Part shown: positions 58,991-64,000 of the stretch, in pieces
How positions within the stretch are numbered: the first letter of the stretch is position 1
Layout: every line of letters starts with the position of its first letter
From: JAHBTB01 sp964451255
GTDB taxonomy: Bacteria > Armatimonadota > Fimbriimonadia > Fimbriimonadales > Fimbriimonadaceae
NCBI GenBank assembly: GCA_964451255.1
Contig: CAYVHL010000005.1
Location: 98,800-162,799, forward strand
Direction: 5' to 3'
Length of the DNA stretch: 64,000 nt
Notes under the pieces: generated by a model
Database searches by the model: none
What the model was told of the DNA's origin: nothing
The model's input: the letters and a program-made list of their open reading frames with translations, nothing else
Position numbers and translations under genes: made by a program

Positions 58991-60613
58991 CTACTTGCCG
59001 GGCGACTTCAGAACCCAGCCGTCGGGGTCGATGACCGGGGGATCGCCTTGGAAGGGGATGGACGCCTTGCCGCCTTGCATGTCGATCCGCCTCCTCTGCC
59101 CGTTGACGACTACATCGACCGGCATGGGGAACGGCAGGCTGTCGGGTGTCTCCCATTGGAGCTCCAGGATAGAGCCGTGTACGCTGTGGAGAAGTGCCGG
59201 CAGTTTTGGTTGTCGTAAATAGACTTCGAAGAACCAGCCAAGTTTCATGCCGGACTCTCGTTCTGCGACGGTCAAGAAGTCGTCGGTGGTCACCAATCGT
59301 TCGGCTCGACCGTCGGTCCACGTCTCCGACTCTGGGGTCAGATACGCCATCCGTCGAATTGCCCTGAAGAATGACTTGTCGCCGATGAGATACCGCAGCG
59401 AGTGGAGGACCAGCGCGCCCTTATCGTAAATGTCGTTGCCGTAAATCTCGTTCGAAGCCATAGACTCGCGCGGTGCGACCGCCACCTTGTTCGCCAGCCC
59501 GCGGGCGCGGCCCTTCATGGCTCTTAGGTACGCGTCGATGCCATGGGTCTCCTGCTGGTAAAGGGTGTCCATGTACGTCTGGAAGCCTTCGTGGATCCAC
59601 ATGTCCCGCCAGTCGGAAGCGGTGACAAGGTTGGCCCACCACTCGTGGCCGAACTCGTGGAGCATGAGCCAGTCATAGCCGTCGGGGGCAAACCGGAACT
59701 GGTTGCCATAGGCTATGGCGGTCGAGTGCTCCATTCCCAGGTGAGGGGTCTCGACCACGCCCAGCTTCTCAGTCCTAAAGGGGTAGGGCCCGCAATACTT
59801 TTCCATGAAGGCGAGGTACTTCTTGAGTTCCGTGATTAGTTTGGGAGCCTTGTCCCAGTCTTGTGGCAGGACATAAAACTTGATCGGCACGGTCTGCCCG
59901 GCTACCGACGTGGCCTTGTCTTCCAAGAGGCGGTATGGCGCGGCGTTGAACACGATCGAGTAATTGGCGATCGGCATGCCCATGCGCCAGACGTAGGTGC
60001 TGGTTCCGTCGTTGTTCTTGCGGTCGCTGACCAGCTTTCCCGGCCCAACGGCGACAAGCGGCTCAGGGACTGTCAGGCGCATGGTGGCGGTGTCGGGCCG
60101 GTCGGACGGGTGGTCCTTGCAGGGGAAGAGCATGTCCGCGCCTTCGTCCTCAAGTGACACACTGATCCATGGTTTCCCGTCTTTGGTCTTGGCCCAGGTC
60201 ATGGCCCCGTCCCACGGCGCGTTCTTGGCGACCTTAGGCTTGCCGGAGTAGGTTATGGCCGTCGTGATCGTCTCGCCAGGTTGCTTGGAGAGCGGAAAGA
60301 AGACGCGGATACTGTCCTTCTCACGTTCGTATCTCAGCGACGCCGTGCCATCGGTGACATTGGTGACGGTGAACCGGTGGTCAAGGTCGATCAGGACGAC
60401 GTCGGACGGGATGACGGCCTTGGCGACCATCACCGTGGTGCCGCTGACCGACTGGGCGGAAGGGTCGACCGTGAGCGACACGTCGTAAGACTTGACGTCG
60501 TAGACCGCTTCCTCGAATGGCAACGGCCCGCCGGACTTGGCCGTGTCTTGGGCGGGGCAGACGCAAGCGGCGAGGAGGAGGGCGACGGCTCCCGTTAGGC
60601 GCATGAGGGCCAT
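58991..60613 (-). CDS. M1-family zinc aminopeptidase, probable lipoprotein
   Basis: A 540-residue gluzincin. The signal ends in a lipobox-like VALLLAACVC, so membrane lipid anchoring is likely. The zinc site is LHEFGHEWWANLVT with the third ligand in MWIHEGFQTYMD. The N-terminal-exopeptidase motif, normally GxMEN, is here GMEHS. The missing C-terminal helical domain makes it shorter than full M1 enzymes (about 850-900). Substrate: N-termini of peptides. Confidence 0.9.
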   Translation of the reverse strand: MALMRLTGAVALLLAACVCPAQDTAKSGGPLPFEEAVYDVKSYDVSLTVDPSAQSVSGTTVMVAKAVIPSDVVLIDLDHRFTVTNVTDGTASLRYEREKDSIRVFFPLSKQPGETITTAITYSGKPKVAKNAPWDGAMTWAKTKDGKPWISVSLEDEGADMLFPCKDHPSDRPDTATMRLTVPEPLVAVGPGKLVSDRKNNDGTSTYVWRMGMPIANYSIVFNAAPYRLLEDKATSVAGQTVPIKFYVLPQDWDKAPKLITELKKYLAFMEKYCGPYPFRTEKLGVVETPHLGMEHSTAIAYGNQFRFAPDGYDWLMLHEFGHEWWANLVTASDWRDMWIHEGFQTYMDTLYQQETHGIDAYLRAMKGRARGLANKVAVAPRESMASNEIYGNDIYDKGALVLHSLRYLIGDKSFFRAIRRMAYLTPESETWTDGRAERLVTTDDFLTVAERESGMKLGWFFEVYLRQPKLPALLHSVHGSILELQWETPDSLPFPMPVDVVVNGQRRRIDMQGGKASIPFQGDPPVIDPDGWVLKSPGK

Positions 60614-60697
60614 GATACGTCAAACTTGGCCAGGCTGGGCCGCTTTTCGCCCAGGGTGGGGGAGCCTTTCGGAACCCTTATCCTCGGCGTTCGCGCC

Positions 60698-62077
60698 TTA
60701 GACCTTGGGGTCGTGCCAACCACCGTTGTCTGCGACGAGCGCTTCCGCCTCTGACGGCCCCCAACTACCGACCCAGTACGGGTGTGCCATGCTGTGGTCC
60801 TTGAGCACCGGTTCGACCACCTCCCAGGCGGCGCGGACGGTGTCCCAACTGGTGAAAAGCGCGTCGTCGCCCGCCAGGGCGTCTCCGATCAAGCGTTCAT
60901 ACGCCGAGGCCTCGCCTGTCTCTTCCTCTAGCAAGAAGAGTTCGTCTTGGCGTCCGACGAACTCCCGGCCAGCGCTCTTGACCCTGGCGGCGATGGCGAT
61001 GGAACTGTGCGGCGTCAGTTGGAACCGGATGTAGTTGGGTCGGCCGTCAAGGGGGTTCGAGTCGCTAAAGAGGGGTTGGGGAGGGGGCTTGAGTTGCACC
61101 AGCACTTCGGTTGACTTGACCGGCAAGTTCTTTCCTGAGCGCAGGAACCAAGGCACGCCCTGCCATCTCCAAGAGTCGATAAACATCCGGACAGCGCAAA
61201 ACGTCTCCACGTCGGAATTGGGGTCGACACCCTCTTCGTCGCGGTATCCCACGTATTGCCCCCGGACCAAGTCGTCATGGGAGAGCGGGCGCATCGCCTC
61301 CATCACCTTCGCTTTCTCTTGGTGCACGGCCCAGTAGTGTCTCCCGGAAGGTGGCTCCATAGCCAGCAAGGCGACGATCTGGAAGACGTGGTTTTGGATG
61401 ACGTCGCGAAGGCATCCGGTGGCCTCATAGAATGCACCGCGGCCCTTTACGCCGAAGTCCTCCGCCATGGTGACCTGCACGCTCGACACGTAGTTCCGGT
61501 TCCAGATCGGTTCGAGGAACGTGTTGGCGAACCTGAAGTACAGGATGTTCATGATCGCCTCCTTGCCAAGGTAATGGTCGATCCGGTAGATCGCCTCTTC
61601 CGGAAAGACGGCGGTCGCGACGCGGTTGAGTTCGTTGGCCGAAGCGAGGTCGCGCCCGAAGGGCTTTTCGACGATAACCCTTGCGTCTGCGGCCAGGCCG
61701 GTCTTGCCCAGGCTGTCGATCACGCACGGGAAGAGGGACGGGGGAATGGCAAGGTAGTGGGTCGGCTTGGTGGCGCCGCCCATCGCCGCCTTGATCGCTG
61801 TGAAGGTCGCGATGTCGTTGTAGTCGCCGCTGACGTACTGGGCGAGCGACTTGAGCTTTTCAAGGGCGTCCGTGTCGATGGTCGCGCCAGAGTGCTCGAT
61901 GCTGTCTTGGATCCGTTCCCAGAGTTGTTCGCGCGTCCAATCTGGTCGCGCCACCCCGATCACCGGAACGTCCAGCGACCCTCGCTTGACCAGCGAGTAG
62001 AGGGAGGGGAAGATGAGCTTGTGCGCCAAGTCTCCCGTCGCGCCAAACAGCACCAAGGCGTCGGATTTGTCTTGCAT
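60698..62077 (-). CDS. zwf: Glucose-6-phosphate dehydrogenase
   Basis: A 459-residue enzyme of the oxidative pentose-phosphate path. Coenzyme site VLFGATGDLAHKLIFPSLY, active-site RIDHYLGKEAIMNI, and EKPFGRDLASA are all present, with the later FRSGKNLP and TPYWVGSWGP-like end. Slightly shorter than the usual 490. It has no operon partner on this strand apart from the downstream peptidase. The start is 60 bases from tRNA-Leu. Confidence 0.96.
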   Translation of the reverse strand: MQDKSDALVLFGATGDLAHKLIFPSLYSLVKRGSLDVPVIGVARPDWTREQLWERIQDSIEHSGATIDTDALEKLKSLAQYVSGDYNDIATFTAIKAAMGGATKPTHYLAIPPSLFPCVIDSLGKTGLAADARVIVEKPFGRDLASANELNRVATAVFPEEAIYRIDHYLGKEAIMNILYFRFANTFLEPIWNRNYVSSVQVTMAEDFGVKGRGAFYEATGCLRDVIQNHVFQIVALLAMEPPSGRHYWAVHQEKAKVMEAMRPLSHDDLVRGQYVGYRDEEGVDPNSDVETFCAVRMFIDSWRWQGVPWFLRSGKNLPVKSTEVLVQLKPPPQPLFSDSNPLDGRPNYIRFQLTPHSSIAIAARVKSAGREFVGRQDELFLLEEETGEASAYERLIGDALAGDDALFTSWDTVRAAWEVVEPVLKDHSMAHPYWVGSWGPSEAEALVADNGGWHDPKV

Positions 62078-62136
62078 AGTGCTTCACCCGCCGAAAGCCC
62101 GCGACAACGACTTGACCTGCCTTGGCATTCGTCAGC

Positions 62137-62221
<85 letters not shown>

Positions 62222-62267
62222 GCGACCGGCGACAGGATACCGGCCCGAGGTACAAGGGAGGCACGGT

Positions 62268-63260
62268 ATGGGACAGACGGTGTTGGTGTGCGGCGGTGCG
62301 GGATACATCGGCTCGCACTTTGTGAAAGCCTTGCTTCGGGCCGGTCGCGACCACTTGGTGCTCGACAATTTCAGCAAGGGACACCGCGCCGCCGTCGCAG
62401 GCAGCCCGGTCGTCGAGGCCGACCTTTGTGACCGAGAAGCCCTTGTCAGGGTGTTCCAAGAGCACACGATCGACTGTGTCCTGCACTTTGCCGCGAGCAT
62501 CGAAGTCGGCGAAAGCGTCCAGGACCCCGCCCCCTACTGGCGCAACAACGTGTTGGCCGTGCACAACTTGCTGGAGGCCATGCGTGGCGCCGGGGTCGGC
62601 AAGTTGGTGTTCAGTTCCACCGCCGCGGTCTATGGCGAGCCGCAACAGACCCCCATACCGGAGAGCCACCCCAAAGACCCGACGAACCCCTACGGCGACA
62701 CCAAGCTTGCCGTCGAGAGGATGGTGGCGGCTTACGGTCGCGCCTACGGGTTGCGCAGCGTCGTCTTCCGCTACTTCAACGCTTGCGGCGCGGACCCGGA
62801 GGGAGATCTGGGCGAGGACCACGATCCTGAGACCCACCTGATTCCCAGGGTCCTCCTCGCGGTGGCCGGAAGGGCTCCAGAGATCACGGTGTTCGGCACC
62901 GACTACCCGACGCCGGACGGGACGTGCGTCCGCGACTACGTCCACGTCCAGGACCTCGCGTCGGCGCATCTGCGGGCGGTCGACCACCTGCAGGGCGGGG
63001 GCGACAGCCGCACATACAACTTGGGCAACGGACAAGGGGCGAGCGTGAAAGAGGTGCTGGACGCCGTCCGGGAGGTCACGGGCCACGAGATCCCCTTGAG
63101 GTTGGGCGAACGACGCCAGGGCGATCCGGCCAGGCTTGTCGCCGACAGCACCGCCGTCCGACGTGACTGGGGGTGGCGGCCCGAGTTCCCCGACGTGCGC
63201 GACGCCGTCCGTCACGCCTGGGCCTGGATGAGTTCCCACCCGCAAGGTTACGGGGACTGA
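62268..63260 (+). CDS. galE: UDP-glucose 4-epimerase
   Basis: A 330-residue short-chain-type epimerase. NAD site VLVCGGAGYIGSHFVKALL at the N-terminus; catalytic VFSSTAAVYGEP and the YxxxK in NPYGDTKLAVERM; substrate box VVFRYFNACGADP and YVHVQDLASAHLRAVD. It interconverts UDP-glucose and UDP-galactose for exopolysaccharide and envelope sugars. AGGGAGG lies 7 bases upstream of the ATG. It lies just downstream of the opposite-strand tRNA-Leu. Confidence 0.94.
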   Translation: MGQTVLVCGGAGYIGSHFVKALLRAGRDHLVLDNFSKGHRAAVAGSPVVEADLCDREALVRVFQEHTIDCVLHFAASIEVGESVQDPAPYWRNNVLAVHNLLEAMRGAGVGKLVFSSTAAVYGEPQQTPIPESHPKDPTNPYGDTKLAVERMVAAYGRAYGLRSVVFRYFNACGADPEGDLGEDHDPETHLIPRVLLAVAGRAPEITVFGTDYPTPDGTCVRDYVHVQDLASAHLRAVDHLQGGGDSRTYNLGNGQGASVKEVLDAVREVTGHEIPLRLGERRQGDPARLVADSTAVRRDWGWRPEFPDVRDAVRHAWAWMSSHPQGYGD

Positions 63261-63311
63261 AGGCGGTCTCGCCAACGTGCGGTCAAAAGCGGGTTTACTT
63301 GATCCTGCGAT

Positions 63312-63863
63312 ATGGTCAAGGCGACGACCAAGTTGCATGATGCCGTTTTGTGGGCCGCGGAGCATCATGCGGGGCAAGACCGGGACGGCGACGACCCGTT
63401 GCCGTACCTGACCCACTTGCTCGAGGTCCTCACCGAACTGCGCGTGACCGGTGGCGTCACCGACGAGACCATGCTCGTGGCGGCCGTGCTCCACGACGTG
63501 GTCGAGCATGGAGGGGTCACGGCCGGCCAGGTGGCCAAACGGTACGGGACAGAGGTCGGCGGCCTGGTCGCCGAGCTCACCCGCACGGAACCCACGGCCG
63601 AGCAGACGGCTGGGATGTCGGACCGGGAGATATGGGACCTGCGGTCGAGCAACCTGCTCGACGACATATCGCGGATGTCCAAATCGGCACAGACGATCAA
63701 GCTCGCGGACCGGATCTCCAACCTCGGCCAGGTGCTGCGGATTCGGAAAGGGGGCAAGAAGAAACGCTACGTCAAGCAGACCCAGCGCATCCTCGCCACC
63801 GTGTCCCGGAAGACCAACCTCGGCCTCTGGACGAAACTCTATCGCATGGTGGTCGACGTCTAG
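63312..63863 (+). CDS. HD-domain phosphohydrolase (SpoT/MESH1-like)
   Basis: A 183-residue HD protein. The metal site can be traced in YLTHLLEVLTEL (first His), AAVLHDVVEHGG (HD pair) and TIKLADRISNLG (second Asp region), the arrangement of the (p)ppGpp hydrolase half of RelA/SpoT proteins and of MESH1. No synthetase, TGS or ACT domain is present, so it could be a stand-alone alarmone hydrolase. The family also includes other phosphatases. 51 bases after galE. Confidence 0.8.
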   Translation: MVKATTKLHDAVLWAAEHHAGQDRDGDDPLPYLTHLLEVLTELRVTGGVTDETMLVAAVLHDVVEHGGVTAGQVAKRYGTEVGGLVAELTRTEPTAEQTAGMSDREIWDLRSSNLLDDISRMSKSAQTIKLADRISNLGQVLRIRKGGKKKRYVKQTQRILATVSRKTNLGLWTKLYRMVVDV

Positions 63864-63917
63864 ACCCGGCCCGTCGGACCACCGGCCCACGGCGCGGTCT
63901 TCCTTGTTGCCAGAGGC

Positions 63918-64000
63918 TGGTCAACTCTTGACCACGCCTGGTCAGCTCTTGACCACGCCTGGTCAGCTCTTGACCACGCCTGGTCAGCTCTTGACCACGC
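63918..64000. repeat. 21-bp palindromic tandem repeat, cut by the window end
   Basis: Four units of 21 bases: 63918-63938, 63939-63959, 63960-63980 and 63981-64000 (last one truncated). The unit is TGGTCAGCTCTTGACCACGCC; the first unit has A for G at position 7. Each contains the inverted pair TGGTCA/TGACCA around a short loop. The array continues beyond the window. It lies 54 bases after the HD gene. Confidence 0.95.

Noticed and set aside
63918..64000. CRISPR array
   Set aside because: Units are contiguous without spacers, and no cas gene is present.

Overview
The window is about 64 kb of GC-rich bacterial chromosome packed with short operons on both strands. It looks like an Armatimonadota (Fimbriimonas-like) genome. 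The evidence is a DUF1559-type prepilin whose N-terminus runs through an ILFPVFAQAKE segment typical of that phylum, three secreted PEP-CTERM proteins, many short monocistronic genes with weak Shine-Dalgarno sites, GTG/TTG starts, and an otherwise ordinary housekeeping set. This assignment is inference from protein style; no rRNA is present. No phage, IS element, integrase or CRISPR array was found.

Layout. 1-5.2 kb: an Lrp / Eis-like acetyltransferase / cystathionine gamma-lyase-like operon, a TPR protein, a Tat-exported beta-propeller and an AraC-VOC pair. 5.2-9.1 kb: an ABC-F ATPase diverging from an EamA transporter coupled to a Gfo/Idh oxidoreductase. 9.2-16 kb: a PEP-CTERM protein, a hairpin-rich spacer, 4-hydroxyphenylpyruvate dioxygenase, a prepilin with a small membrane partner, a methyltransferase, tRNA-Thr, Dps, pirin and a second PEP-CTERM protein. 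16-22.4 kb: a divergent PRPP synthetase facing a very small beta-carbonic-anhydrase-like protein, an OmpR-type two-component system with a likely autoregulatory operator, and a YncE-phosphoesterase fusion. 22.4-26.6 kb: an amino-sugar operon (BadF-type kinase, MurQ, PfkB kinase, GH4). 26.7-34.1 kb: a DUF2089-DUF4097 pair, a dicarboxylate symporter, aroA-cmk-dapA and a DUF4139 protein. 34.2-41.5 kb: EVE, pgk, DacB, two tandem TatA genes, GNAT and membrane proteins. 41.6-48.5 kb: a MetY-type enzyme, a cysteine desulfurase, the primary-type sigma factor, a third PEP-CTERM protein, a second AraC-VOC pair and indoleamine 2,3-dioxygenase. 51-64 kb: a BNR propeller with deoC, DUF1080, GH76, GNAT, an M1 peptidase, zwf, tRNA-Leu, galE, a SpoT/MESH1-like HD hydrolase, and a palindromic 21-bp tandem repeat running off the end.

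The most unusual stretch is 48.6-51.0 kb. A 10-N assembly gap is bordered by long poly-C/poly-G runs and by two degraded copies of the same flank. It is followed by an AT-richer four-gene cassette: a membrane-tethered CxxC thioredoxin-like protein, a prepilin-like protein, a secreted protein with 16 cysteines, and a membrane-anchored protein of unknown family. This cassette is the best candidate for an undescribed system; a redox-plus-pseudopilin export or maturation route for the Cys-rich protein is a hypothesis only.

Core metabolism visible here includes sulfur amino acids (PLP enzymes at both ends, cysteine desulfurase), aromatic amino-acid breakdown (Hpd, IDO), shikimate and lysine/peptidoglycan precursors (AroA, DapA), cell-wall recycling (MurQ, DacB), glycolysis and pentose phosphate (Pgk, Zwf, Prs, DeoC), and extracellular glycan handling (GH76, DUF1080, GH4).
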